Part shown: in pieces, positions 52,616-61,691 of the stretch
Layout of the letters: every line of letters starts with the position of its first letter
Position numbering within the stretch: the stretch's first letter is position 1
Origin: Bacteroidota bacterium
GTDB taxonomy: Bacteria > Bacteroidota > Bacteroidia > Cytophagales > Cyclobacteriaceae
Assembly (NCBI GenBank): GCA_023417785.1
Contig: JAEZEH010000031.1
Location: 67,410 to 131,409 of the forward strand
Length of the DNA: 64,000 nt
Direction: 5' to 3'
Notes under the pieces: model-generated
The model's input: only the letters and a program-made list of their open reading frames with translations
What the model was told of the DNA's origin: nothing
The model's database searches: none
Translations under genes and position numbers: made by a program

Positions 52616-53890
52616 ATGAAGAATTTTATTGACGAACTGCGTTGGCGGGGCATGTTACACGATGTAATGCCTGGCACGGAAGAACTTCTTACCAAGGGGA
52701 CTACGTCTGGCTATATCGGTTTCGACCCAACGGCTGATTCACTTCATATCGGCCACCTCGTGCAGATTATGACGCTGGTTCATTTCCAGCGATGCGGCCA
52801 CAAGCCAGTAGCACTGGTCGGTGGAGCAACGGGAATGGTGGGCGATCCCTCCGGAAAAAGTGCCGAGCGAAATCTACTATCAGAGGATGTATTATTCCAT
52901 AATGTGGCCTGCGTTAAATCGCAGCTGGAACGATTTCTTGACTTTGCTGCCGGCCCGGCAGCTGCCGAACTTGTTAATAACTACGACTGGTTCAAGGAAT
53001 TTCGCTTTCTTGATTTTATCCGCGAAATCGGAAAGCATATTACCATCAACTATATGATGGCCAAGGATTCCGTTCAGAAACGCCTTGAGTCTGGTTTGTC
53101 TTTCACAGAGTTTTCTTATCAACTGGTGCAGGGTTACGATTTCCTTTGGTTGTATGAGCATAAAGGTTGCCGTCTGCAGATGGGCGGATCCGATCAATGG
53201 GGTAACATCGTGACCGGTACAGAATTGATTCGGCGCAAAGCCAATGGCGAAGCTTTTGCTTTGACGACGAAACTGATTACAAAAGCGGATGGAACAAAAT
53301 TCGGGAAAAGCGAGGGTGGTAACATCTGGCTGGATCCGGCGAAAACATCCCCGTACAAGTTCTATCAGTATTGGGTTAATGTGTCCGACGCCGACGCCGC
53401 CAACTTCATTCGGATTTTCACATTGAAGTCGAGAGAAGAAATAGAAGCACTGGAAACCCGGCATGGCGAAGCCCCGCATCTGAGACAACTCCAACAGGCA
53501 TTGGCTGAAGACATAACAATGCGTGTACATGGAGAGGACCTGCTGCAAAAAGCGAAGGAAACAACCAGTATCCTTTTCGGAAGTTCGTTTGATGATTTCA
53601 AGAAACTTTCCGGTGCTGAAATCGAAGATGCCTTCGACGAAAGCCTGACGTTTCGGTTAAAGAAATCCGACTTCGAAGAATCCGTTGATCCGGTCAGTTT
53701 GCTGGGTGAAAAAACGTCTGTTTATTCGTCGAAAGGTGAAGCAAGAAAAGCGATCCAGGGCAATGGTGTAAGCATTAACAAACAAAAGGTTTCACTCAAT
53801 GACAAAGTCAGTTCCAATGACCTTCTTTACGGAAAATATCTGTTGGCGCAGAAAGGAAAGCGGAATTATTACCTGTTGGTAGTTGAATAA
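52616..53890 (+). CDS. tyrS: Tyrosyl-tRNA synthetase
   Basis: Complete 424-residue class Ic synthetase that charges tRNA-Tyr. It shows the HIGH motif (LHIGHL, His44-His47), the tyrosine-binding GGSDQWGNI and KFGKSE as the KMSKS equivalent. The C-terminal S4-like RNA-binding domain (SSKGEARKAIQGNGVSINKQ) is intact. The protein begins MKNFIDELRWRGMLHDVMPG. It has its own promoter. Confidence 0.98.
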   Translation: MKNFIDELRWRGMLHDVMPGTEELLTKGTTSGYIGFDPTADSLHIGHLVQIMTLVHFQRCGHKPVALVGGATGMVGDPSGKSAERNLLSEDVLFHNVACVKSQLERFLDFAAGPAAAELVNNYDWFKEFRFLDFIREIGKHITINYMMAKDSVQKRLESGLSFTEFSYQLVQGYDFLWLYEHKGCRLQMGGSDQWGNIVTGTELIRRKANGEAFALTTKLITKADGTKFGKSEGGNIWLDPAKTSPYKFYQYWVNVSDADAANFIRIFTLKSREEIEALETRHGEAPHLRQLQQALAEDITMRVHGEDLLQKAKETTSILFGSSFDDFKKLSGAEIEDAFDESLTFRLKKSDFEESVDPVSLLGEKTSVYSSKGEARKAIQGNGVSINKQKVSLNDKVSSNDLLYGKYLLAQKGKRNYYLLVVE

Positions 53891-53907
53891 AAAGGAGGCT
53901 TTTAACA

Positions 53908-54133
53908 GAGGAAACGGTTACAAAATTTCTCGCAGAAGCCGCTGAATACGCAGAAGAAGCCGCGGAAAAATACAGCTTATCCTTCCGCGTGTTCTTCCGT
54001 GTGATCTGCGGGATCTGCGAGAGGAAACGGTTACAAAATTTCTCGCAGAAGCCGCTGAATACGCAGAAGAAGCCGCGGAAAAATACAGCTTATCCTTTCG
54101 CGTATCCTTCCGTGTGCTCTGCGGGATCTGCGA
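53908..54133. repeat. Tandem pair of 113-bp palindromic repeat units
   Basis: Two almost identical 113-bp units (53908-54020 and 54021-54133), differing at only a few bases in the right part. Each has 40-bp arms that are roughly inverted: left arm starts TCTCGCAGA and ends CGCGGAA, right arm starts TTCCGCG and ends TCTGCGAGA, with exact 9- and 7-bp outer/inner ends and partial pairing between. A third, diverged copy is at 13369-13470. The pair lies directly after tyrS and may also act as its terminator. Confidence 0.85.
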
Positions 54134-54171
54134 GAAAACGACTGCCAGATTGGTTTCTTTTATTGAAAATA

Positions 54172-54783
54172 TTATCCGCCCGTCCTGATAATCTTATATC
54201 CAACCGACACCTGCCACACTTGATTCTTAGTGGCTTCGAGCATGGGATTATCCTGAATGCGGCTTAGTCCGAGATTATAACGCGCATCGAGTGTTAACCC
54301 AAAGGGAAGATCCCATCCTGCACCCAGGATAAAGCTAAGATCGGAGCTTTTGTAGTGTTCCTTTGCCACGTGAATTATATTGGACTGGCCATTCTCAATT
54401 TTGACAGCCTGGCCATCGACACCGGAAAGAAATCCGAACTGCGGTCCAAGCTGGACGTTCAGCCCACCGATAGCGTATAGTTTAAATACGATGGGTACAT
54501 TGAAGTAATCAAAATTCGCCTCATAATCCTGCGTATTGAGTTTGAATTTTGTGCCTTGTTTGGAATAGATGAACTCCGGCTGGATCCCGATCTTCGTCAA
54601 CTTGATCAGGGCAAAAGCGCCACCATGAAAGCCGGTACGATTACGGTAATTTTCACCGGCAGTTGCCTTGGTGTCGATAGTTGAGAAATTCGGGCCACCC
54701 TTGATGCCGATGGCGAATTCTGATTGCCCGAAAGAGGCGAAGGAAATACCTGCAAAGAATAAGATGAAAAGTGTCTTTTTCAT
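54172..54783 (-). CDS. Outer-membrane beta-barrel protein (PorT-like)
   Basis: A 203-residue exported protein. A signal peptide (MKKTLFILFFAGISFASFGQ) is followed by eight or so alternating strands: FAIGIKGGPNFSTID, FHGGAFALIKL, IGIQPEFIYSKQGTKF, LNVQLGPQFGFLSGV and LTLDARYNLGLSRI. It ends in the aromatic KIIRTGG region. It matches small PorT-like porin-family barrels of Bacteroidota. PorT itself is tied to T9SS, but this weak class match cannot assign that role. Confidence 0.8.
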   Translation of the reverse strand: MKKTLFILFFAGISFASFGQSEFAIGIKGGPNFSTIDTKATAGENYRNRTGFHGGAFALIKLTKIGIQPEFIYSKQGTKFKLNTQDYEANFDYFNVPIVFKLYAIGGLNVQLGPQFGFLSGVDGQAVKIENGQSNIIHVAKEHYKSSDLSFILGAGWDLPFGLTLDARYNLGLSRIQDNPMLEATKNQVWQVSVGYKIIRTGG

Positions 54784-54797
54784 AATAAATAATATTT

Positions 54798-54829
54798 GGA
54801 GAGGACACTAACAAAGATAGTGCCTCTCC
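54798..54829 (-). promoter_or_regulatory. Dyad overlapping a TAnnTTTG box
   Basis: Inverted repeat GGAGAGG(A)CACTA ... TAGTG-CCTCTCC with about 12 pairs. Read on the minus strand the loop holds TATCTTTG (54819-54812), a perfect -7 box placed 29 bp before the ATG at 54783. It may be a promoter/operator for that barrel gene or the terminator of the preceding barrel gene. Confidence 0.5.
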
Positions 54830-54873
54830 GCAATATTATTAAAATGACGGGCGATAAACCCGATAGAGTTCAC

Positions 54874-55467
54874 TTAAGGCAGATAAATCTGAAAGCCAAC
54901 TTGCAAAAACAATCCCGGATAAAGTTCCCGATAATCATTATTGGAATCGGGATCGGCATACCTTACTGAACCGTATCCAAGCATGGGCTCAATAGCCACC
55001 GATTCATTGATCATGATAGCATATCCGGCAGCGAGTGACCAGCTCATTAGGTTCTCCTTTCCTTCCACGGTGCTACCGTTACCCGCCTTTCCACTGGCTT
55101 TTGTCGTACCCAGACCAAATTGTCCTTCAAAAAAAACGCCGGCGGGCAAATAGTATCTCACGAAGGGAGCTAATTGAAGTGTTGTGTAAGTAGTATTTCT
55201 TTCGGAAGTCTTTGACTTGGAGTTCGACAGACTCAAATCAAAGGCCGCTCCAAGGGCAAGTCGGTCAATTACAAAATAGCCGAACTGCGGAGAAATTGAA
55301 AAATCTGTGTTCGTTTCAGTTTTCTGCGTAGTGTTGTCCCACTTGGCTGTTGCCGTTCTGGATGAAAACGAAACCGTTCCACCTACCATTTTAGTTCCCT
55401 GTTGAAACTGCGCAAAAGCGCCGGCACTCATTGCCAGTAACATCAATGTAAAAATGTGCTTTTTCAT
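54874..55467 (-). CDS. Outer-membrane beta-barrel protein
   Basis: A 197-residue exported barrel starting MKKHIFTLMLLAMSAGAFAQ (ATG 55467; the frame to 55491 adds a non-signal leader). Strands include TKMVGGTVSFSSRTATAKW, FSISPQFGYFVIDRLALGAA and LQLAPFVRYYLPAGVFFEGQ, with the C-terminal FLQVGFQIYLP aromatic end. It is similar in style to the neighbouring gene at 54172. Function unknown. Confidence 0.78.
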   Translation of the reverse strand: MKKHIFTLMLLAMSAGAFAQFQQGTKMVGGTVSFSSRTATAKWDNTTQKTETNTDFSISPQFGYFVIDRLALGAAFDLSLSNSKSKTSERNTTYTTLQLAPFVRYYLPAGVFFEGQFGLGTTKASGKAGNGSTVEGKENLMSWSLAAGYAIMINESVAIEPMLGYGSVRYADPDSNNDYRELYPGLFLQVGFQIYLP

Positions 55468-55530
55468 AAAATAGTTTATAATGCAGCACAAAGAAGGCCG
55501 AAAGACAAAAATGAAACAACAGGATGTAAG

Positions 55531-57540
55531 TTAAGCGATGAAGTTCTCTAAAACGGCATCGTCGACTTCATGAGCAATCGTAGCTATCAAATCGTTGCGC
55601 AAACCTAACTCGCGATTAATCGTGAACTTAGCGTTTGGATTCCGCGCCCATGCCCTCCGGGCAATACCATTGTTTACGTCGAAGTATAGCATGCTTTCCA
55701 GTTTGCGGTCGGCGTCATCGCTCCCATCGAGAACCATCCCGAACCCACCATTGACAACCTCGCCCCATCCTACACCACCACCGTTGTGAAGCGACACCCA
55801 GGTAGCCCCGCGGAAAGCATCGCCGATCACATTGTGCACCGCCATATCGGCAGTAAACCTCGAACCGTCATAAATGTTTGATGTCTCACGGTAGGGACTG
55901 TCCGTTCCGGAAACATCGTGATGGTCTCTGCCCAATACCACAGGTCCAATGGTACCTTTTCGGATAGCGTCATTGAAGGCCCTTGCAATGTTGATCCTTC
56001 CGATAGCATCCGCGTAGAGGATACGCGCTTTGGATCCAACCACAAGTTTGTTGGTCGCGGCTTCTTTAATCCATTTGATATTATCGCGAAGCTGTGACTG
56101 GATTTCTGCAGGTGCCTGTGTCAGCAGACTTTCCATCACTTCGCGCGCAAGGTTATCGGTGTAATCAAGATCCGTTATTTTGCCCGATGCACACACCCAG
56201 CGGAACGGACCGAAGCCGAAGTCAAAACAAAGCGGTCCCATAATATCCTGAACGTATGAAGGATAACGAAAACCGGATTTGTCCGGAGTAATTACATCAG
56301 CGCCGGCGCGGGAGGCCTCGAGCAGGAAAGCGTTGCCGTAATCGAAGAAATACGTTCCCCGTGCCGCGTGCCGGTTTATCGCGACGACTTGTTTGCGCAG
56401 CGACTCCTTAACCCTTTCGGCGAACTCTTTTGGATCGTCGGCCAGCAGGGCATTTGCTGCCTCAAAAGGAAGCCCCGCAGGGTAATACCCCCCAGCCCAG
56501 GGGTTGTGAAGCGACGTCTGATCCGATCCGAGGTCAACAAAAATATTCGCGCGGTCAAGTATTTCCCACAGCGTAACGATGTTACCATGATACGCAATGG
56601 ACAATGTTTCTTTGTTCCGCTTTGCAAGATTTATCCGGGAAATCAATTCTTCTTCACTGGAAATGATTTCATCGACCCATCCCTGCTGATGTCGCTTTAC
56701 AATGGCTTTTTGATCTACTTCCGCGACCACAGAAATACAGCCCGCGATACTTGCCGCTTTTGGTTGTGCACCGCTCATGCCACCGAGCCCTGACGAGACA
56801 AACAGTTTGCCCTGAGGTGAGTCGTTACCATTACCCACTTTTCTGAACGCATTGAGAATGGTGATGGTGGTGCCATGAACGATGCCCTGGGGACCGATAT
56901 ACATATACGAACCCGCGGTCATCTGTCCGTATTGCGTAACACCCAGGGCATTGTACTTTTCCCAGTCATCGGGCCTCGAATAGTTGGGAATCATCATGCC
57001 GTTGGTGACAACAACCGTAGGCGCTCCCGCGGGTGAAGGAAAGACACCCATCGGATGGCCGGAGTACATATGCAGCGTCTGGCCTTCACGGAGGTTTGCG
57101 AGATACTGCATCGTAAGAAGGTATTGCGCCCAGTTCTGAAATACGGCGCCGTTGCCGCCATAGGTAATCAGCTCGTGAGGATGCTGTGCTACCGCCGGAT
57201 CAAGATTGTTCTGGATCATCATCATGATCGCGGCAGCCTTCACAGAATGGTGAGGATACTCTTCTATGGGCCGTGCATACATGTCATAATCCGGGCGGAA
57301 ACGGTGCATGTATATCCGGCCAAAGCGAATTAACTCTTCATAGAACTCGGGAGCCAGCACCGTATGATGCCGGGGATGAAAGTAGCGTAACGCGTTTCGA
57401 ACCGCGAGTTTCTTTTCCTCCGCCGAGAGGATATCTTTTCGTTTCGGAGCATGGCTGATGGCCGTGTCATGTGGCCGAACCGGTGGCAACTCATCCGGTA
57501 TTCCCCGGAGAACAGCTTGTTTGAATGCTTCGGACATCAT
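55531..57540 (-). CDS. hutU: Urocanate hydratase
   Basis: A 669-residue urocanate hydratase, second enzyme of histidine degradation, converting urocanate to imidazolonepropionate with tightly bound NAD+. Matching regions include YGGNGAVFQNWAQYLLTMQY, GHPMGVFPSPAGAPTVVVTN, SSGLGGMSGAQPKAASIAGC, GVGWGEVVNGGFG with the active-site loop, and IIGDAFRGATW-like VIGDAFRGATWVSLHNGG. The length exceeds the ~550 residues of most family members, as is usual in this phylum. No other hut genes are in the window. Its start overlaps the patatin stop by 4 bp. Confidence 0.96.
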   Translation of the reverse strand: MMSEAFKQAVLRGIPDELPPVRPHDTAISHAPKRKDILSAEEKKLAVRNALRYFHPRHHTVLAPEFYEELIRFGRIYMHRFRPDYDMYARPIEEYPHHSVKAAAIMMMIQNNLDPAVAQHPHELITYGGNGAVFQNWAQYLLTMQYLANLREGQTLHMYSGHPMGVFPSPAGAPTVVVTNGMMIPNYSRPDDWEKYNALGVTQYGQMTAGSYMYIGPQGIVHGTTITILNAFRKVGNGNDSPQGKLFVSSGLGGMSGAQPKAASIAGCISVVAEVDQKAIVKRHQQGWVDEIISSEEELISRINLAKRNKETLSIAYHGNIVTLWEILDRANIFVDLGSDQTSLHNPWAGGYYPAGLPFEAANALLADDPKEFAERVKESLRKQVVAINRHAARGTYFFDYGNAFLLEASRAGADVITPDKSGFRYPSYVQDIMGPLCFDFGFGPFRWVCASGKITDLDYTDNLAREVMESLLTQAPAEIQSQLRDNIKWIKEAATNKLVVGSKARILYADAIGRINIARAFNDAIRKGTIGPVVLGRDHHDVSGTDSPYRETSNIYDGSRFTADMAVHNVIGDAFRGATWVSLHNGGGVGWGEVVNGGFGMVLDGSDDADRKLESMLYFDVNNGIARRAWARNPNAKFTINRELGLRNDLIATIAHEVDDAVLENFIA

Positions 57541-58301
57541 CTCGTTTTTGGTTCAAAGTCTTCAAGAACGAAATTATCTTTTACGAACTGGTACCCCGAC
57601 TCAAACAGGGTTTTTGCTTTTCCCAAGTCAAATCCACTGTAGCTGCCAATGGCGGGCGGTTCAATCAGGATGTCGCAAAGGCTCTTGCTGATCGTGGTGT
57701 TACCGTTGATGGCAATCAGTAAACTTCGCTCAATTACGCTTCTGATATTTTTCACATCAAACTCGGAACTTATGTAATTGCAATGCGACCCGATGATAAA
57801 ATCACATTTGTCTCTGATGGGTTTTACGGGAAGATTATCCATCAGTCCACCATCAACAAAGAGGCCACCGCGATACTGAACCGGATTAAACACCGCGGGA
57901 ACGCAACACGACGCCAGCAAGGCCGGGCACAGTTCGCCATCGGTGAAGTACTCGGGTCTGCCCTTAATGAGTTCCGTCGCAGCGATGGTCATCGGTATCC
58001 TGAGACATGAGAAGTCATTTTCGGGCAACACCCTGAGCAATGAGTCGCGCAGGCCTTCAAGCGTAAGCAAGCCCGTCCATTTCCACGCCGGGCGCATTGC
58101 CCGAAATAATTTCGTAGCCAGCACATGTTCAAGAATCTCATCGGCCGAATATCCGTATGCGAACAAGGTTCCTACAATTGCACCGGCACTTGTTCCGGAA
58201 ATATGCGTCACTGTGATGCCAAGTTCCGTAAGGGCTTTGATCACACCGATGTGTGAAATTCCCCTTGCTCCTCCTCCCGATAAAACCAACCCTACGTTCA
58301 T
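57537..58301 (-). CDS. Patatin-like phospholipase
   Basis: A 254-residue soluble lipolytic enzyme. The oxyanion motif is GGGARGISHIG near residue 10, the nucleophile Ser38 lies in GTSAGAIVG and the catalytic Asp150 in VDGGLMDNLPV, forming the patatin Ser-Asp dyad. No signal peptide or membrane helix. It probably hydrolyses acyl esters of phospholipids. It overlaps hutU by 4 bp and follows the MBL-fold gene by 3 bp, so the three form an operon. Confidence 0.93.
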   Translation of the reverse strand: MNVGLVLSGGGARGISHIGVIKALTELGITVTHISGTSAGAIVGTLFAYGYSADEILEHVLATKLFRAMRPAWKWTGLLTLEGLRDSLLRVLPENDFSCLRIPMTIAATELIKGRPEYFTDGELCPALLASCCVPAVFNPVQYRGGLFVDGGLMDNLPVKPIRDKCDFIIGSHCNYISSEFDVKNIRSVIERSLLIAINGNTTISKSLCDILIEPPAIGSYSGFDLGKAKTLFESGYQFVKDNFVLEDFEPKTR

Positions 58302-58304
58302 GAT

Positions 58305-59144
58305 TTATACTATTTCGCTAAGCGGAAACGTCCGGTCAAGACGCACACCTTTTTCGGTTCGCTTCACGGTACAGCACTGGTTCACCGGATCATGTTCGAA
58401 GAAAAGAATCCACTGGTTATCGGCAGCATCGTCAAGAAACGTTTTCTTTTCTTCCAGCGTAACGAGTGGACGTACATCGTAACCCATGACATAAGCAAGT
58501 GGAATGTGCCCGACTGACGGAAGTAAATCGGTCACGTAACAAATCACTTTGTCTTTGTAGCGGATCCGGGGGATCATCATTTTTTCGGTATGCCCGGATA
58601 CGAACGTAATATCCATAAAGGAAAAAGGATGTTGCGCTGAATCATCGACGAATTGGAGGTGCCCACTCTCCTGCATGGGTAAAATATTCTCTTTTAAGAA
58701 ACTGGCCTTCTCCCGGGGATTGGGTTGAACAGCCCAGTTCCAGTGATCCGGATTGCTCCAGTACGTAGCGTTTGGAAAAGTCAATGCAAGCTTGTCGTTT
58801 TCATATTTAACTCCTCCCCCACAATGATCAAAATGGAGGTGAGTCAAAAACATGTCCGTAATATCCTTTTCGGAGAAACCCGCGGCATGGAGTGAACCCG
58901 ACAGAGACGCGTCGCCGTGAAGGTGATAGTGACCAAAAAATTTCGCATCCTGTTTGTTGCCCAGACCGTTGTCGATCAGCATCAATCGGTCTCCGTCTTC
59001 GATCAAAAGACATCGCATCGCCCATGAGCAGAGGTTATTGTCATCGGCCGGATTGGTTTTTTGCCAGATTGATTTCGGCACCACGCCAAACATTGCACCG
59101 CCGTCGAGCTTAAAGAATCCGGTTTCGATCACATGAAGTTTCAT
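58305..59144 (-). CDS. MBL-fold metallo-hydrolase
   Basis: A 279-residue metallo-beta-lactamase-fold hydrolase. The zinc motif LTHLHFDHCGG is intact, with FVSGHTEKMMIPRI and ICYVTDLLPSVGHIPLAYV supplying later ligands. It begins MKLHVIETGFFKLDGGAMFG. No signal peptide. Similar to lactonase/AhlD-like soluble members, but the substrate is unknown. It is the first gene of a three-gene group with the patatin and hutU. Confidence 0.9.
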   Translation of the reverse strand: MKLHVIETGFFKLDGGAMFGVVPKSIWQKTNPADDNNLCSWAMRCLLIEDGDRLMLIDNGLGNKQDAKFFGHYHLHGDASLSGSLHAAGFSEKDITDMFLTHLHFDHCGGGVKYENDKLALTFPNATYWSNPDHWNWAVQPNPREKASFLKENILPMQESGHLQFVDDSAQHPFSFMDITFVSGHTEKMMIPRIRYKDKVICYVTDLLPSVGHIPLAYVMGYDVRPLVTLEEKKTFLDDAADNQWILFFEHDPVNQCCTVKRTEKGVRLDRTFPLSEIV

Positions 59145-59192
59145 AGCCTTTGAATTCGTTTGAGTACGGGTTCAATATTAGTATTAAAGCGT

Positions 59193-59228
59193 ATAAAAAA
59201 AAGAAAGGCTGCAAACACTTACAGCCTT
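59193..59228 (-). terminator. Terminator of accA
   Basis: Arms AAGGCTG (59205-59211) and CAGCCTT (59222-59228), read on the minus strand with a 10-nt loop and then a TCTTTTTTTT tract, 21 bp after the accA stop. Confidence 0.85.
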
Positions 59229-59248
59229 CCTTCAGAAATGGTATTCGT

Positions 59249-60196
59249 CTACTCTTTCACGACGCCCATAGCGCAAAACTTTTCGATGCGCTGGTCGATG
59301 CGTTGCTCCGGAGTAAGTTTCTTTAGTTCTGCGGTTTGTTTCAGGATAACCTTCTTCACTTCGGTTGCCATCCATTTGAAATCGGTGTGCGCCCCACCGA
59401 GTGGTTCACGGATGATGCCATCCACCAGCTTCAGGGAATTCATGTCTTTGGCCGTCAGTTTTAACAGTTCCGCAGCCTGTTCCTTGAAGTCCCAGCTGCG
59501 CCATAGTATGGTAGAACAGTTTTCAGGAGAGATAACAGAGTACCAGGCGTTTTCAAGCATCAGAACGCGGTCGCCGATGGCGATTCCGAGGGCGCCACCA
59601 GAAGCACCTTCACCGATCACGATACAGATCACGGGCACCTTCAGCAAAAACATTTCCTTCAGATTTCGGGCGATGGCCTCTCCTTGTCCGCGTTCTTCGG
59701 CTTCGAGTCCAGGAAAGGCTCCCGGAGTATCGATGAACGTGACAATGGGCTTATTGAATTTTTCGGCAATCTTCATAAGCCGGAGCGCTTTCCGGTAGCC
59801 TTCGGGATTCGCCATTCCGAAGTTGCGCAGCTGCCGTTGTTTCGTGTTTCTACCTTTTTGTTGCCCAATAAGCATAAACGTCTGACCGTCGATCGTTCCG
59901 AGTCCGCCAACCATGGCCTTGTCATCGCGTACGCTGCGGTCGCCGTGTAATTCGATAAAATCAGACGTGATTTCGTAGATATAATCAAGGGTATATGGCC
60001 GATCCGGGTGCCGGCTTAGCTGTACCCGTTGCCACCCCGTCAGATTTTCGAACGTTTCTTTCTTAAGGTCTAGAATCTTCTTTTCAAGAGCCTTAACGGC
60101 GGTTTGGACATCAACGTCACTTACACTGGCTAACTGCTTCATATCCTGAAGCTTGGATTCCAATTCTGCAATTGGCTTTTCAAAATCCAGTAGCAT
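59249..60196 (-). CDS. accA: Acetyl-CoA carboxylase carboxyltransferase subunit alpha
   Basis: Complete 315-residue alpha subunit of the carboxyltransferase that makes malonyl-CoA for fatty acid synthesis, in complex with AccD. Typical segments: FEKPIAELESKLQDM, RHPDRPYTLDYI, FGMANPEGYRKALRLM, FIDTPGAFPGLEAEERGQGE and IGEGASGGALGIAIGD, and the C-terminal EPLGGAH. accD is not in the window. A TAACTTTG promoter box lies at 60217-60224, and a terminator follows. Confidence 0.98.
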   Translation of the reverse strand: MLLDFEKPIAELESKLQDMKQLASVSDVDVQTAVKALEKKILDLKKETFENLTGWQRVQLSRHPDRPYTLDYIYEITSDFIELHGDRSVRDDKAMVGGLGTIDGQTFMLIGQQKGRNTKQRQLRNFGMANPEGYRKALRLMKIAEKFNKPIVTFIDTPGAFPGLEAEERGQGEAIARNLKEMFLLKVPVICIVIGEGASGGALGIAIGDRVLMLENAWYSVISPENCSTILWRSWDFKEQAAELLKLTAKDMNSLKLVDGIIREPLGGAHTDFKWMATEVKKVILKQTAELKKLTPEQRIDQRIEKFCAMGVVKE

Positions 60197-60216
60197 TCAT
60201 TTCCTGTTTAGGGTCA

Positions 60217-60224
60217 CAAAGTTA
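60217..60224 (-). promoter_or_regulatory. accA -7 promoter box
   Basis: Minus-strand TAACTTTG matches TAnnTTTG, 21 bp before the accA ATG at 60196. No -33 TTG box at standard spacing was recognised. Confidence 0.6.
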
Positions 60225-60293
60225 TAAGGATTGTCAAAATAGAGTAAGGAAACGGCAAGTTTTGCGAACCACCACTGGCAGCCCGGGGTCACG

Positions 60294-61604
60294 TTACTCA
60301 ACCGGTTTCTCCGGTGTTTTGTAAAACACGGGTTTGAACGAGATCATCAGCCAGGCCCAGTGCTGTCCTTCCGACGCACTGCCGGTGCCCTTTACCCGGA
60401 TCATGGTATCGGTTGGGAACATTCGCGAATACCCGGCGTCGAATGTCACCTGATCGCTGAACCGGTATTGCAGTACCAGATCCGCTTCTACGCCAAGATG
60501 GCGGCCCATTTCCTCCAACGGGTTCTCTGCGGAGAATACCCTTCCTGATGACCGGAAGTAATGAAATCGCAGCGATCCTGAAAACCGTTGCTGACGAAAA
60601 TCGAGCATCGCGTAGATATCAGTCAATCCTACGGAGTTGAAGTGATTACCAACATAGAAGTAGTCCATCAGTCCGTTGAATTTATGGTTCGTGCCATAGA
60701 AAGGTGCAAAAGCATTATTCACATCCGATGGACCATCCTGATCGTTCCCGGTAAGGAACTCGAAACCCGGCGTAACGGTCCATTGGGGGGTAAACTTATA
60801 GGCCATATCAAACGCCAGGTAATGCGCCCTGATATCGGTTGTCGCGTCCGCTTCACGCCCAAACTGGCCGTAGTACGTGAGGAAGGATCTGACCCGATCG
60901 TTGGCAAAACCGAATCGCGGGCCAACGGTCTGGCTATAGTATGTCTGATAGTCATCAGGAGTTCCACCCTGCCTGCCGTGGTTAAGGAAAAGAAAACTCA
61001 CATTGAATAACTTAAAGTCATGATGAGCCCATAAATACTGCATAGCCTTATAGTTGTTGGCTACCGTGTAGTACGTAGTCGTGTTTTGAATACCGTCCTG
61101 ATTGAAAGCGAACGTTGCCTGCACTTCCGTGGAAGGCGTTTTGTATTTCAGCATCGCCGCGTCGTGTGCACGGGCAGGCATTTGCCAGTCTACCGCGCCA
61201 AAAATCCGTTGGTCATCGAGATTGATTTCCTGACGTCCTACTTTTAAGGAGATGGCATCAGTAAAAAAGACTTGCCCCCACCCCTCATGCAGGGCGGTTA
61301 GTGCGCCGCCGTTGCGAACCAGTTGCGGCTGGTTTCCCCAGACCCTTATATCCTGGACACTGAGTTTTATAATGAATTTCTCCTGCGAATAATCAAAAAT
61401 AAGGCGTGAGCGCTGATCGATAAAGAAGCCGGCTCTCTGGCTTTCGTTCAGTGGAAACTGAAAGCCGTGACGATATTCGCTACGGGCGCGCAAATCAGCG
61501 GATACCTGAAAAATCCCCTGACCCGAAGCCTGTATTGATTGCAGGAACAGCAGAGTTGTGCAGATTGTCAGCAAGTATACGGGAGAAGTTCTGTGCATGC
61601 TCAT
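60294..61604 (-). CDS. Alginate-export-family outer-membrane porin
   Basis: A 436-residue protein with a signal peptide (cut near ASGQG, residue 30) and a long run of beta strands of the alginate-export family: DLRARSEYRHGF, RAGFFIDQRSRLIFDY, VSLKVGRQEINLDDQR-like KVGRQEINLDDQRIFG, then RFSGSLRFHYFRSSGRVF. It ends with WAWLMISFKPVFYKTPEKPVE. Family members are 16- to 18-stranded anion-selective outer-membrane channels. The start could also be the second ATG at 61598. Substrate not decidable. Confidence 0.88.
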   Translation of the reverse strand: MSMHRTSPVYLLTICTTLLFLQSIQASGQGIFQVSADLRARSEYRHGFQFPLNESQRAGFFIDQRSRLIFDYSQEKFIIKLSVQDIRVWGNQPQLVRNGGALTALHEGWGQVFFTDAISLKVGRQEINLDDQRIFGAVDWQMPARAHDAAMLKYKTPSTEVQATFAFNQDGIQNTTTYYTVANNYKAMQYLWAHHDFKLFNVSFLFLNHGRQGGTPDDYQTYYSQTVGPRFGFANDRVRSFLTYYGQFGREADATTDIRAHYLAFDMAYKFTPQWTVTPGFEFLTGNDQDGPSDVNNAFAPFYGTNHKFNGLMDYFYVGNHFNSVGLTDIYAMLDFRQQRFSGSLRFHYFRSSGRVFSAENPLEEMGRHLGVEADLVLQYRFSDQVTFDAGYSRMFPTDTMIRVKGTGSASEGQHWAWLMISFKPVFYKTPEKPVE

Positions 61605-61691
61605 GGTAGTACGACTTGTGTACGATGAAATAAGATTTGATCTGATTCGTAAAAAATCATGCTAAGGGAATTGATTTATCCGTGGACGTGC

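Noticed and set aside
53908..54133. Possible CRISPR or insertion sequence
   Set aside because: Only two units with no unique spacers, and no transposase frame inside or beside them.
55531..59144. Histidine-degradation operon
   Set aside because: hutU is present, but its operon partners are a patatin and an MBL-fold hydrolase; hutH, hutI and hutG are not in the window.
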